Source: Coptis chinensis (lineage: Eukaryota; Streptophyta; Magnoliopsida; Ranunculales; Ranunculaceae). From it: DNA of 64,000 nucleotides. A program made the position numbers and the translations under genes. The stretch spans positions 84,279,501 to 84,343,500 of the forward strand of contig CM027385.1 of assembly GCA_015680905.1 (NCBI GenBank), in the 5' to 3' direction. Positions 1 to 11,439 of this stretch are shown here, piece by piece. The notes under the pieces were generated by a model, which saw only the letters and a list, made by a program, of their open reading frames with translations, made no database searches and had not been told where the DNA came from. How positions within the stretch are numbered: position 1 is the first letter of the stretch; each line of letters opens with the position of its first letter.

Positions 1-424
1 TGAGATGACTAGAGAAAATCGATTGTGGTTTTAGGAGCATTATATATGCAGCCTTGATGGTATAATTTCAGAGAAAGGGTCTTTTAATGCCAATGATGAT
101 GAAGGTCATGCGCGGACAGGAAAATAAGACTTGTGCGTGTGTAATCAACAATATATAGGCAATTAATTTAGTTCCCTAATCAATTAATACATTTTTTTAT
201 TTTTTATTTTTTTGATAATAATCAGAAGATATTAAACTATCAGAATGTGGTTAGCTTCTTCAAAGAACCCTAGCTAATTGCTTGATAGTAAAAACTAATT
301 AGCCATGACCGCTTGTACATGAAAATTTCATGGAATTAAGTCTTTTAACCATGAGAAACCCTAATTGCAGAAAAGCAAGGCGTTATGGCCATTGATAAAA
401 CTCATGAGAGAGAGAGAGAGGTAT
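1..424. other. Intergenic AT-rich sequence
   Basis: I see no gene here. The stretch is AT-rich with a short (GA)n run at about 406-420. It ends where a duplicated host segment begins; that segment recurs at about 2163-2395. Confidence 0.5.
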
Positions 425-706
425 GTATGACATGCACTAAGCTGATCGATGAGAAAATCTATAGATCGAGTTGATGCACTAAAGACTAGGTTTATCACAA
501 AGGAAAAAGTAAGTACGAGTTACACATTAACCACCTAATCACAAATGAAAAACAGTAGGTTCACAAATGAAAAACTAAGTGCTTCTAGTACAAACTAACC
601 AGCTGAAAAACTAAGTGCTTCTAGTATAAACTAACCAACCAACCACGAAAAAAAGTGCCGGATAAATCTCTGCTTGTTGTTGTTCTCTTCTTCTAACGTT
701 TCTTTG
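425..706 (-). pseudogene. Truncated copy of the small ORF at 2328-2477
   Basis: This segment is a diverged direct copy of 2163-2395; both start with the same 'gacatgcactaagctgatcg' string. Read on the minus strand near 650-705, it encodes the tail RNVRRREQQQAEIYPA. The small minus-strand ORF at 2328-2477 ends with RNVRRREEEEEEIYPT. The copy is cut at 707, where the hAT-like arm begins, so only the C-terminal part of the reading frame remains. I infer a tandem paralogue broken by the transposon. What the protein does is unknown. Confidence 0.5.
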
Positions 707-2142
707 CAGGGCCGGCTCAACCTTATAGCAAAGTAGGCCTCCGCTTAGGGCGCCGTAGCCCAAGGGCCCCCCCACAATATAATCCAGTCATTGTCCACTA
801 CTCCACTATTGATTTATTAGTGGGGAAATAAAGAAAAAAATTAAAACCAAAACCCACTATTGTTTTTCATTTATTTTTCACTGTTGGATAAACGTTTTTA
901 TATTGGCAAATTGGAAACCATAAAATCACGTTAAAGTAGTGTTAAACACTTAAACTCCTTCAGTTCCCTCGCCTTCTCTAACAAAAAAATAACACACTTC
1001 AATACTAATTAAAGTTCTTCATCACCCCATGACAAATAATCAAGTATATATACGCCAACAATTCAATCTTACATATATCATTTTTTTGCCTTCTATATGA
1101 TTTTCTCTATAATCTCGCTCTCTCTCTCTCAATATTTGTTTTATTTGGTGTATAATTATTCTGCAGTCTCTCTCTCTATATTCGCAATTCTTTGTTAAAT
1201 AAATCTATTGAAGTTTCAAATTTGTGCGAAGACTATTCAAGAAAGAAAAAAGATAAAGTTTGGATCATATGAAATAACGTAAACAAATCAATAACATGTG
1301 TGAGAAAAAAAATAAAAAAGATATAACAATTTTTATTTGTTAAAGTAGTGTTAAACACTTAAACTCCTTCGGTTCCCTCGCCTTCTCCAACATAAAATAG
1401 CACACCTCCATAACTAATTAAAGTTCTTCATCACCCCATAATAAATAATTAAGTATAACATCAACAATTCAATCTTACCTATATCATTTTTTTTGTCTTC
1501 TATAGTTTTTCCCTATAATCTCTTTTCTTTCTATATTTGTATTATTTGGTGTAAAATTATTCTGCATTCTCTCTCTCTCTCTCTCTATTTGCAATTCTTT
1601 GTTAAATAAATCTATTAAAGTTTCAACTTTTTGCGAAAACTATTCAAGAAAGAAAAAAGAAAAAGCTGGGATCATATGAAATAATGTATACAAATCAATA
1701 AGATGTTGTGAGAAAATAAAATTAAAAAAGATGTAACAATTTTTATTTGTTAAAGTAGTGTTAAACACTTAAACTCCTTCGGTTCCCTTGCCTTCTCTAA
1801 CAAAAAGTAGCACGCTTCCATAACTTATTAAAGTTCTTCATCACCCTATAACAAATAATCAAGTATATATAACGCCAACAATTCAATCTTACATATATCA
1901 TATTTTTGCCTTTTATGGTTTTTCCTTATAATCTCTATTTCTTTCTGTATTTGTGTTTATTTGGTGTATAATTATTCTACATTCTCTCTCTATTTGCAAT
2001 TTTTAGTTAAATAAATCAATTGAAGTTCAAGTTTGTGTGAAGACTATTCAAGAAAGACAAAAAGAGAAAGTTGGGATCATATGAAATAACGTAAACAAAT
2101 TAATAAGATGTTGTGAGAAAAAAAATAATAATAAAAAAAAAA
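707..2142 (-). mobile_element. Left arm of a 4-kb palindromic hAT-like element
   Basis: This arm is the reverse complement of about 3330-4782. It opens with CAGGGCCGGCTCAACC, matching the inverted right terminus of the complete element at 3028-4782. Inside are three diverged direct repeats of about 410 bp, starting near 930, 1339 and 1749, each with 'gttaaagtagtgttaaacac' followed by a pyrimidine-rich stretch. No transposase reading frame is visible. The inner end runs into a poly-A/AT stretch and then into duplicated host sequence at about 2160. No target-site duplication brackets this arm alone, so it looks like a partial inverted copy made by rearrangement. Confidence 0.7.
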
Positions 2143-2327
2143 AATAACAAAAAAATATATATATGACATGCACTAAGCTGATCGATGAGAAAATCTATAA
2201 ATCGAGTTCATGCACTAAAGACTAGGTTTATTACAAATGAAAAACGGTTTATTACAAATGAAAAACTACCAGTTACACATTAACCACCTAATTGCCAACT
2301 GAAAAACTAAGTAACAGCTAGCGCTAA

Positions 2328-2477
2328 TCAGAAAAACAAGGTGGGATAGATCTCTTCTTCTTCTTCTTCTCTTCTTCTTACGTTTCTTTCATGAACTATT
2401 TTAAAGAAATTCCACAGAGACCTCAGTGCACCATATACAGCAACAACACCACTTACATATTCCAGTGGCTTTTCCAT
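2328..2477 (-). CDS. Hypothetical 49-aa protein with a PLE motif and acidic tail
   Basis: The short ORF begins at the ATG at 2477 and reads MEKPLEYVSGVVAVYGAL, then a basic/acidic tail of RRR and six E. An in-frame extension runs up to 2558. Two things suggest it was a real peptide: a diverged copy of its C-terminus lies at 650-705, and its hydrophobic PLEYVSGVVAVYG core resembles PLECISVFLAMIG in the divergent ORF at 2593-2853. I do not recognise the family. A short inverted repeat at 2470-2520, partly repeated at 2970-3010, separates the two ORFs. Confidence 0.3.
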   Translation of the reverse strand: MEKPLEYVSGVVAVYGALRSLWNFFKIVHERNVRRREEEEEEIYPTLFF

Positions 2478-2592
2478 AAGAGAGTCGCCATAAGAGAGTC
2501 TGAAGTCTATGGACTTCAGACTATTGGCTGAGAATGTTTTTATCGATACCCCGTCCAATAGTTCAAAACATTGTTCAAAACATCACCTTTCA

Positions 2593-2853
2593 ATGAAACT
2601 CCTCTTCTTCACCCTCTTCCTCACCCTCACCCTCTTCCTCACCCTCACTCTATCAACACGCCCTCCACCTCCACCTCCACCAACATCTCCATCTCCATCT
2701 CCACTCTCTCTACCACCTCCACCTCCACCTCCACCTCCACCTCCACCTTCTCTTTCATTTTGGCAACGAATCAAAAACCCACTTGAATGTATAAGTGTTT
2801 TTCTTGCTATGATAGGAACCATACTTGTGCCTTGTTTGAAGAACTTATTTTGA
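2593..2853 (+). CDS. Small secreted proline-rich protein, hypothetical
   Basis: From the ATG at 2593 this reads as an 86-aa protein. An N-terminal hydrophobic stretch (MKLLFFTLFLTLTL) looks like a signal peptide. About 30 residues of proline runs with serine and threonine follow, then a C-terminal hydrophobic segment containing NPLECISVFLAMIG. An in-frame upstream ATG at 2509 would give 114 aa but would bury the signal peptide. The proline tract comes from a (CCACCT)n-type repeat, so part of the frame could be low-complexity coincidence. The PLE segment is shared with the divergent ORF at 2328-2477, which argues for a real family. No function can be assigned. Confidence 0.35.
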   Translation: MKLLFFTLFLTLTLFLTLTLSTRPPPPPPPTSPSPSPLSLPPPPPPPPPPPPSLSFWQRIKNPLECISVFLAMIGTILVPCLKNLF

Positions 2854-3019
2854 AGCCATAAAAGTCAAGGTAAAAAAGTGCAAACAACCAAGCATGCAGG
2901 TAATCGTTTAGTTTTAATTTGCTTATTGGACGGGGTAGTTCAAAACATTGTTCAAAACATCACCTTTCAACGAAGTCCATAGACTCTCTTATGGCGACTC
3001 TCTTATGGATTAATAATAG

Positions 3020-3027
3020 TAAGAGAT
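3020..3027. repeat. 8-bp target-site duplication, left copy
   Basis: TAAGAGAT lies directly before the CAGGGGCGG terminus at 3028. The same eight bases follow the other terminus at 4783-4790. An exact 8-bp duplication is the hallmark of hAT-superfamily insertion. Confidence 0.85.
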
Positions 3028-4782
3028 CAGGGGCGGCTCAAGATAATCGGGGGCCCTAAGCAAAGTTCGGGAATCTTCTATGATTAATATATACTAATAA
3101 AATTTGTTATAACAAAATATATATATATAACAAAATAACAAATAAAATAACAAAATATATTATTATATTTTTATATATAACAAAATATAACAAATAACAA
3201 AATAACAAATAACAAATATAACAAAATATATATAACAAAATAACAAAATATATTATATATATAACAAAATAACAAATAAAATAACAAAATATATTATATA
3301 TATAACAAAATAACAAATATATTTATTTATTTATTTTTATTTTTTTTATTATTATTATTTTTTTTCTCACAACATCTTATTGATTTGTTTACGTTATTTC
3401 ATATGATCCCAACTTTCTCTTTTTGTCTTTCTTGAATAGTCTTCACACAAACTTGAACTTCAATTGATTTATTTAACTAAAAATTGCAAATAGAGAGAGA
3501 ATGTAGAATAATTATACACCAAATAAACACAAATACAGAAAGAAATAGAGATTATAGGGAAAAACCATAAAAGGCAAAAATATGATATATGTAAGATTGA
3601 ATTGTTGGCGTTATATATACTTGATTATTTGTTATAGGGTGATGAAGAACTTTAATAAGTTATGGAAGCGTGCTATTTTTTGTTAGAGAAGGCAAGGGAA
3701 CCGAAGGAGTTTAAGTGTTTAACACTACTTTAACAAATAAAAATTGTTACATCTTTTTTAATTTTTTTTCTCTCACAACATCTTATTGATTTGTATACAT
3801 TATTTCATATGATCCCAGCTTTTTCTTTTTTCTTTCTTGAATAGTCTTCGCAAAAAGTTGAAACTTTAATAGATTTATTTAACAAAGAATTGCAAATAGA
3901 GAGAGAGAGAGAGAGAGAGAGAATGCAGAATAATTTTACACCAAATAATACAAATATAGAAAGAAAATATATTATAGGGAAAAAATATAGAAGACAAAAA
4001 AAAAATGATATAGGTAAGATTGAATTGTTGATGTTATACTTAATTATTTATTATGGGGTGATGAAGAACTTTAATTAGTTATGGAGGTGTGATATTTTTT
4101 TACATTTGGAAGGCGAGGGAACCGAAGGAGTTTAAGTGTTTAACACTACTTTTAACAAATAAAAATTGTTATATCTTTTTATTTTTTTTTTCTCACACAT
4201 GTTATTGATTTATTTACGTTATTTCATATGATCCAAACTTTATCTTTTTTTTCTTTCTTGAATAGTCTTCGCACAAATTTGAAACTTCAATAGATTTATT
4301 TAACAAAAGAATTCTTGAATATAGAGAGAGAGAGACTGAGAATAATTATACACCAAATAAAACAAATATTGAGAGAGAGAGAGAGAGCGAGATTATAGAG
4401 AAAAAAATCATATAGAAGGCAAAAAATGATATATGTAAGATTGAATTGTTGGCGATATATATACTGATTATTTGTCATGGGGTGATGAAGAACTTTAATT
4501 AGTATTGAAGTGTGTTATTTTTTTGTTAGAGAAGGCGAGGGAACTGAAGGAGTTTAAGTGTTTAACACTACTTTAACGTGATTTTATGGTTTCCAATTTG
4601 CCAATATAAAAATGTTTATCCAACAGTGAAAAATAAATGAAAAACAATAGTGGGTTTTGGTTTTAATTTTTTTCTTTATTTCCCCACTAATAAATCAATA
4701 GTGGAGTAGTGGACAATGAGTGGATTATATTGTGGGGGGCCCTAAGCGGAGGCCTACTTTGCTATAAGGTTGAGCCGCCCTG
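3028..4782 (+). mobile_element. Non-autonomous hAT-like element (1755 bp)
   Basis: The ends are inverted: CAGGGGCGGCTCAAGA on the left, and the reverse complement CAGGGCGGCTCAACC on the right. Perfect 8-bp target-site duplications (TAAGAGAT) flank it at 3020-3027 and 4783-4790. The left 300 bp are low-complexity 'ataacaaaata' repeats. The rest consists of three roughly 410-bp units, the inverse of those in the left arm at 707-2142. No transposase is encoded, so movement would need a partner. A related element with similar ends sits at 12318-13372. Confidence 0.8.
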
Positions 4783-4790
4783 TAAGAGAT
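4783..4790. repeat. 8-bp target-site duplication, right copy
   Basis: TAAGAGAT follows the ...GCCGCCCTG terminus and matches 3020-3027 exactly. Confidence 0.85.
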
Positions 4791-5506
4791 GGTTAGTATT
4801 GAACTTGTTTGTCCTAAAATGGGAAAAAAATTGGTAAACAAACAATAATATATATTAATATCTTCAAAATGTCTACTTGCGCATTAATTTTTTGTTCGTT
4901 TGATCAATTATGGAACAGTACTTCTGCTAGTAAATCTTGAAATGCGAAGTTACATGTGTTAATATTCAGTCGTTTGATTAATTTTGGAATGGCGTTTGCT
5001 AGTAAATTAAATCACCTTGGCTCTCAAACTAATAAATAGACACTATTTCCACCATTTCAGCTAAAATAAGAAATACTGGAGAGGTATTTTGAGCGGACAA
5101 GGATGTGAAATTGAGTATCAGTCCCAATGTCCCTACTCCCATTGAAGAGATATGAAGTAAAAACTTAACAAGAAAATCGATACTCCCATTACTTTTCACG
5201 TACTATTACAAATCAACTTTTATTTCACAAAGAGAAAAGGAAAATAGAAAAGTAGAGGAGTAGAACAATATTTGGTTAAATCATTTATCATGTCCGCACA
5301 TCATCTAATGATATGAACCTAGATGAAGCAATCTCTCGACGAGAACTGTAGAAATCCCATAGCACATGTAAGAAGCCTTCTACATGAGTAGAAAGGATCC
5401 ATGGCTTACATAATAGAGCAGCTCCCTTGTTCCCTACAGAGGTTGATCAAGTGATTAGCACTAGCACTAGAGGGATATAACATAATAAAATAACTGCAAA
5501 ATCCAA
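4791..5506. other. Intergenic, 3' flank of the SLT-like gene
   Basis: No coding signal is evident. The part just before 5507 should be the 3' untranslated region of the minus-strand gene that ends there. Confidence 0.5.
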
Positions 5507-8500
5507 CTAAAGATACCTCCTCTTTCTGTCATGATAATCGCTTATGGCTTCCTCGAATTTCAGCCACAGAGGACCCGTCAGTTGAAGATTCACATTCTCT
5601 GGCCCTCCAAGATAAGCTTGAACAACAAACTGGGGAGTTCTTTCCCTGTTTACAGCAAGAAAGCAGGTGATAAGAGAAAAGTTTAAATTGGTCAGGCACA
5701 GTGATTTAATGAAGTTACGTCAACACTCGGCAAGTACCTTCCTTCGTATTGGGATAACCAAACCAAATAAGCTGCAGCAAAGTACATTGAGACAAACGGG
5801 TTATAAAGATCCTCAACAGACTCAACACTGTATGCCTTGTAGCCCAAATCCCTGAGAAATTATATGGAAACATCAAACACAAATCAGAAGTGACCTGGTA
5901 TTGCATCATTGCAGCAATAATAGAACCTGGACTTAAATGATAAAAACAATCCAAAAGGAAGTGGTAAACTTCTATTTTATCAATTTTCTTAGAAACAGAA
6001 AAAAAAGTTGGTTTTGGTTGCATGAACGTACTTGTGTAACCATAAGGCTTTGAGGTAGTCAATTCCCATAATTCCAGTACATGTTCCAACCCCATTAACA
6101 AAACGCATGCTACTTACCTCGGCAAGAGCACATAGAGCTGCCTGCAAAGAAGATGACTCTCAATTGAATAGAAGAAAACACATAAACTAAAAAGATTTTA
6201 AACAAAAATGGCAGAACCTGCATCTGCTCTTGCAATCCAAAATCTAACCATCTTGACAGATATGCATTGCAAGTGTTTGTGAACACAAATGGGGGCACAA
6301 AAAAAGAAAGAAACTACATTATTATATTGCATTCTTTAATCTATTGCACTTATCCCAGAAGGTTGGGGGGGGGCTGGGTTAATCTTGGAGTTGGCCTTCT
6401 TTCTCGCCATCGCATTTCACAACCACGCTAAACTACTCGGTCAAACAGCTTAAATTAGCCATTATCACACATCATAAGACTACAGAGGTGTATAGATTGT
6501 CATAGTATATATACATAAACAACTAGCAAACGATTGAAACGGGATCTAGCAAAAAATAGCGGCTCAAGAAATGGTAATATTCAATTAGTTTCAAACTTAC
6601 TTTTTTTTTTTTCCCTTTCTTTTCATAAAGAAAACGTAGCAGAAAATTTTAAGGCCTAAGAAAAAGAGAGAGAAAGGGAGGCTGAACAATAGAAGCAAAG
6701 ATCTCACACAACAGACAGGGGGTTTTGTAGGACTAGTAAAAGGAAATTTAAAAATATGACAACGGAACCAAAACACAACAACTATCCATGCTCTGGTGAT
6801 GGTAGGACATTCAACACGTTGTTAATATAAATCAATTATAAGATCAGCAGAAACAAAGCAAGAGTTGGATTTGATTTAGGAGTATATTCTTTGTGTGAAA
6901 TGTTGAGGATCAGATTTCCTCTGGATAAGAAATGTAGGATTTTTCGTCCAGTAAAGATCTTAAGAAAATCCTCATTCAGAACTTACAGGAACCAAATTTC
7001 TCAGACTGGCCTTTCAGATTGAAAATGGTCGGTAAGCAGATCAGATCCAACTCATTTATATCGTACACAAAAAGTAAAATGAGAGGAAGAAACAAAGGAG
7101 CAAATAACAAGGGAAATACAAAAAACATGCACGCACATACACACACAAGCCAAAGAATCAGCAGTATAGCCTAGCACGTAGTATCAGCCGTATACAAAAA
7201 AACAAATATGTGGTGTTTTGGGTTTGAAGTTTGAACATACAGGTTTGATTTCTCCTGCACTGAAGTGTTTGGAAACAATGATTTCAGCAACTGCCTGCAA
7301 ATGTACACAGAGTCGCAAATGCTGTTAATATGATTAAACCTTTATTGTTTTCCTTTTTTTTTTATACCATTACTATTCCACTAAACAAAAAAATGCAAAG
7401 GAAACAAAAACATATTGAAACATATCAAATTATCCATTACAGGTTTTCATGACAAAATTAAGTAGGGAAGTGCCTGCAATATTCCCGAAGGTTTCAGGTA
7501 CAAATGCTATCAATCTAAGCATAAAGGACTGGTATCATATATTCAAACATTGCAAAATCAGGTGTTGGGAGCAGTTATAGGTGTCACTATAGGTTAAGGA
7601 GGAGTTTTCGTTAGGAATTTTATGGCAAGTGGATGCTGGACAGATGGTAAAAGTTTAGGAGAACAAGTTAGTGAAAGATTCGAGTTTGTTAGTATTAAGG
7701 ATTCTCCTTCTGTAAATATCTTTCTAGAAGGATAAAATGATGTTTGATTTTGCCACTTGTGTGCTTTGGAGGGGGGGGAGGACTACTATACCTTCAGTTC
7801 ATGCCGGGAGAGGTATGGTCTCTCCTCTGCATCAAGAGAAAATTGTACTTTTCCTCGTTTCTCTCCAGACTTTACCCACTCTTTAAGGACATTAGAGTGC
7901 TTCCACAAGTCTTCCATGTCTTCTGGAGATGCTCTTGAATCCCAATATTTCCATGCATCACCTACTTTTGCATTGTCATAAAGTAAAATCCTATTAAAAA
8001 GGACCGTATATATAATATAATAACAAAAACTGGACTTCTAGTCACAAACATGACAATATATATGTATATAAATTCAGCTATATGAGTTTTACATAGCACA
8101 AGAACTAAAGCAAGTCATGATTTAGACATAAAAAGAAAGTGATTCTCTCTACTTTTCCTAACAGAATCTTACTATCATGAATTGGATTCTAACTTCATTA
8201 CCATAGCATCATTATCTTAGGTCTAGTGTTAATACCTTCTCACAGCAATTCACCTCTAAATAAATATAGAGAGAATCTCTTTAACAACATTAGAAAGTTG
8301 TACCCAGAATTTTCCTTGTAACTTCCTTTAAAAGATGAAAAAATCAAAAAACAATTACCTGTCTTTTGGGTTACAGATACAACTGGAGTAGGGTCATTGG
8401 GGACTGAAGAGTGACTGTCAATATTCTTTCTGCATAATAATCAGAAAAATAGGTATCAGCAACCTACAACATGGACCAAAGCTGTTGCTCTTGAAATATA

Positions 8501-10430
8501 TTGGACAAAAGGGAAGAGCATATGCTCTAGAATTTCAGGTACTAAACAAAATGCAAGATAAAATAAGAAAAGAGTTAACCAAAACAACCTTCTGGTTGGA
8601 AGGTTTTGCTTGACTGAAAGATAGCGTTGCCAATAATCCAAAGTTGACTTGTGAGCTGCTTTCTTTGGGCCAAATCTGTAAGCCCTGACCACAAACTCTT
8701 CATTTCTTTCTCTGCAAGAATCAGATCAAAATTATCAATTCCAATAAGGATACTGCAATCTACCTAATGAGCCGGTATAGGGGGCCTTTCATTGCTAGAT
8801 ATCATATTTTCTGTCAGAATTATAGTTCATCTCCACAATTCATGTTATAATAACTTGAAGAAAAAAGAAAATCTCAACCTCACTTTTTAATAGTTTTAAC
8901 TACTCAGAAATGTCAGGGAAAGTTTAACTCCTGAAAAAATGAACTTAGGAAGCAGATTTGAGTGCTAGAAGAACAAGAATATCTAAAACGGACAGTATAA
9001 CTCTTAAGGAGGTGTCTAGGGCGGAAGGTCCTACTCCTAAAATCATGGAGTTGAGTGGCATAAACAACACATTGTGCTACAAATGAAAGTTAAAAGTGAA
9101 ATACTGAACTCATATTTGCAAAAGAATTACACTCTTGAGAGTCCATCCCAATCACAGAACAAAACGGTTAAACTTAAGAAGAGGAAGCTTATTATATACA
9201 GCTAGAGTAAAATCATAAGCAATTGCAGACATACTTCCCCTCAAAATTTGACAGCCACTTTAAGTAAGCAGCTCCAAAATACACGCTTATTAAAGGTCTG
9301 TACAGCATCGTTGGATCCCCTTTTATTTCATATTCCCCGTAGCCCATCTCACTGCAAATATTTTTAAAATTTGACGTAGTGAAAAACACAAAAGGAAGTA
9401 TGAACTTTTTGAACAGTTTCACATATCCAAATTGGGGTCAGTTCATCCATGTTCTACCTGACAAGCCATTCAGCAGTTTTTGGCAGAATCTGCATGATTC
9501 CCAAAGCAGCATCCTTGACCTTTTTATTATAGCGTGTTGTAAAGGGTTGTCGGTCACTCTCAAGTTCCGCAATGGCGCAAATCATTTCCTGCTGATTACA
9601 ATTATATAATCGTTATTGAATGAGGAGTTAAATAGAAATGTGCAAACAAAAATGAAAGGATCTAGTCTATAGAATAATTTTACTACTGAAACAAGCGCAA
9701 GGAAAATTTGGAAGCTTAAAGTTCTCTCTTTCTGTGTCACGGTTCACACTTTTGAGCCTACATTCATGCTCTACTGCTCAAATTGCTTGATTAGTGATTT
9801 TTTTTAATTAAAAACAGAGAGGCAATTGTTTTACAAGACAGAGGGCAAGCATGAAGCCTATATACACTTTTCAAATAACAAACTACTATGTCAAGCATTC
9901 AGTGAACCTATATCTTATAGAATGTTTTCTCAAATTCAAATTTAGAAGCCTATAGTTTGTCGTAATTAAGGTACTCCACACAGTTCTCATGCAACATAAA
10001 TTAGTAAAGTTCAGCTAGCTTATAGAGATGATAAGGTTTTTTCATACTAAGTATGTACATACACAATTACACACTGATGCAAAACAAACAAAAACTGATG
10101 AAATCAATAAAGATATATTACCTGATCGATTTGTGACATGAAATGCCTGCAGACAATAATGTCAACTACAGCCTGGTAGTAGACCAGGATAAAAATTCAG
10201 TGTCAGGAAGTATATATGTACATGTATAGAATCAAAAAACGTTGGCATGTAACACTTACCCTCATCTCAGTCTGTGTGAGATAAGCTTGTCCATCGGGAT
10301 CACGTGACATGTGAACATTGTTTCCTCTATCTTCCCCAGCCTCAATCCACTCATTGCTTACCTCAGGGTCCATCCACATTGCTTCCATGTCCTTTTCTCC
10401 AAGGCAATCTTCCCAGTACTTGAAGCTCAT
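5507..10430 (-). CDS. Two-repeat SLT/lysozyme-like (lytic transglycosylase-related) plant protein
   Basis: I read 11 exons on the minus strand: 10430-10260, 10172-10122, 9588-9458, 9351-9235, 8711-8589, 8429-8359, 7961-7792, 7294-7241, 6141-6032, 5851-5738 and 5645-5507. All introns are GT-AG and the phases join to a 416-aa protein. The protein is an internal duplication. Repeat 1 (1 to about 170) begins FKYWEDCLGEKDMEAMW; repeat 2 (about 222-416) begins WKYWDSRASPEDMEDLW. Each then has a lysozyme-like segment. Repeat 1 has AELESDRQP (E84, S85) and GIMQ (104-107), the Glu-Ser and G-[LI]-M-Q signatures of SLT lytic transglycosylases. In repeat 2 the Glu position is Ser (AEVSS, 303-307) and GIMQ is GIMG. 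No signal peptide is seen. Peptidoglycan or chitin-like glycans are the family's substrates; the plant role is unknown. The GTAAGT at 6117-6112 is read through as coding. Confidence 0.75.
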
Positions 10431-10907
10431 ACTTGCAATATACTAAAACTTTCAACGCATCTATCAACAAAACAATCATCATATATAACTCTATGCATTG
10501 CATCGAAACATCAACAAAGCCACGTAAACAATGTCATGCAAACTATAGATATTAAAATGCAGAGAAACACACGTACGTACCAGCAGCAGCAACAGCAAGA
10601 TAATAGGGAAACGAGGTACGAGAATATTTTTAAAGAAAGAAACGAAAACGGCAGCAAAAAGTGCAAAGCCTTTTTTGTTTAAGATTGAATGAGAAATGAG
10701 TTCTTACCTAAATATGTGCCAACTTGAGGTGGCATTCGTGGGTGGACACAGTTGTTGTCCTATACATCCGTTTTTTGACACGTGTTTAATGATCAAACAA
10801 ATATTTTCTTTTTATTAGACGCAAATATGTATGGGCCGGGACTATGAACTAAACAATTGAACCATGACAAATGATACATGGGCTACTTTCCTACTTCCTA
10901 GTACACA
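10431..10907. other. 5' flank of the SLT-like gene
   Basis: This is probably the 5' untranslated region and promoter of the minus-strand gene starting at 10430. A TATATAT string lies at about 10480. It contains no supported gene. Confidence 0.4.
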
Positions 10908-11412
10908 CACTGCTCTAAAAATGGGTCTAGCGGTCTCTAGCAGCTAGCGGCCCAACCGACTCGCCTAGGCCCAAGTTGGTTTAAAAAATCAGTTGATCGA
11001 CTAGACGGGTCTAGGCGGACCGATTAGGCTGGTCTAGACGGCCTCTAGGCGGTCCAGTCATTTTTTTTTAATGATTAAATATCGAAAATTAAAGGCCCGT
11101 GTAGGCTTAAGATTTGAATGAGTTTAAAAAACTAAAGTCTAATGTAAATTATATGCCGCTATAACAAAGAGTATGTTTTTATATGAAGTCGATATTTTTC
11201 AACTATTATGCATTTTTGTAATAAATATATTTGTTTGTGTTTATTTTTTGAGTTATGGTAAATAATTTTCTTCATTTCTTGTAGTATAGATGTGTATTAC
11301 TATATATATTAGGGAAAAAAACCGCTTAGCATCTAGCCCGTCTAGACACTGCTTAGAAGGCCTAGGCACTCTCCCACCGCCCGACTACCACCTAGCGTTT
11401 TTTAGAACACTG
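10908..11412. mobile_element. MITE-like element with CAGTGTTCTAAAAA-type ends
   Basis: The termini are CACTGCTCTAAAAA on the left and, inverted from the right, CAGTGTTCTAAAAAACGC, which are imperfect inverted repeats. The subterminal parts are full of 'ctagcgg', 'tctagacgg' and 'ctaggcgg' motifs in both orientations. It has no ORF. No clear target duplication is visible ('agtacaca' versus 'gttgtgta'), so the insertion is old or rearranged. I infer hAT type from the terminal sequence. Confidence 0.6.
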
Positions 11413-11439
11413 GTTGTGTAGCATGTAGCGTCTATACCT

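Noticed and set aside
707..714. Independent insertion of the left hAT arm
   Set aside because: The bases before 707 and after about 2142 do not form an 8-bp duplication; only 3028-4782 has one.
2583..2822. Glycine-rich minus-strand frame
   Set aside because: It is the shadow of the proline repeat on the other strand; it lacks a signal peptide or any motif.
3107..3316. 69-codon minus-strand frame rich in Ile, Tyr, Cys and Phe
   Set aside because: It is only the translation of the AT-rich 'ataacaaa' repeat inside the hAT-like element.
6112..6118. Splice donor GAG|GTAAGT inside SLT exon 9
   Set aside because: Reading through gives VSSMRFVNG, which keeps the alignment with repeat 1; splicing there would leave the GIMG segment out.
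6190..6290. Possible extra exon of the SLT-like gene (MVRFWIARADA)
   Set aside because: Its phase does not fit exons 8 and 9, which join directly and align with repeat 1.
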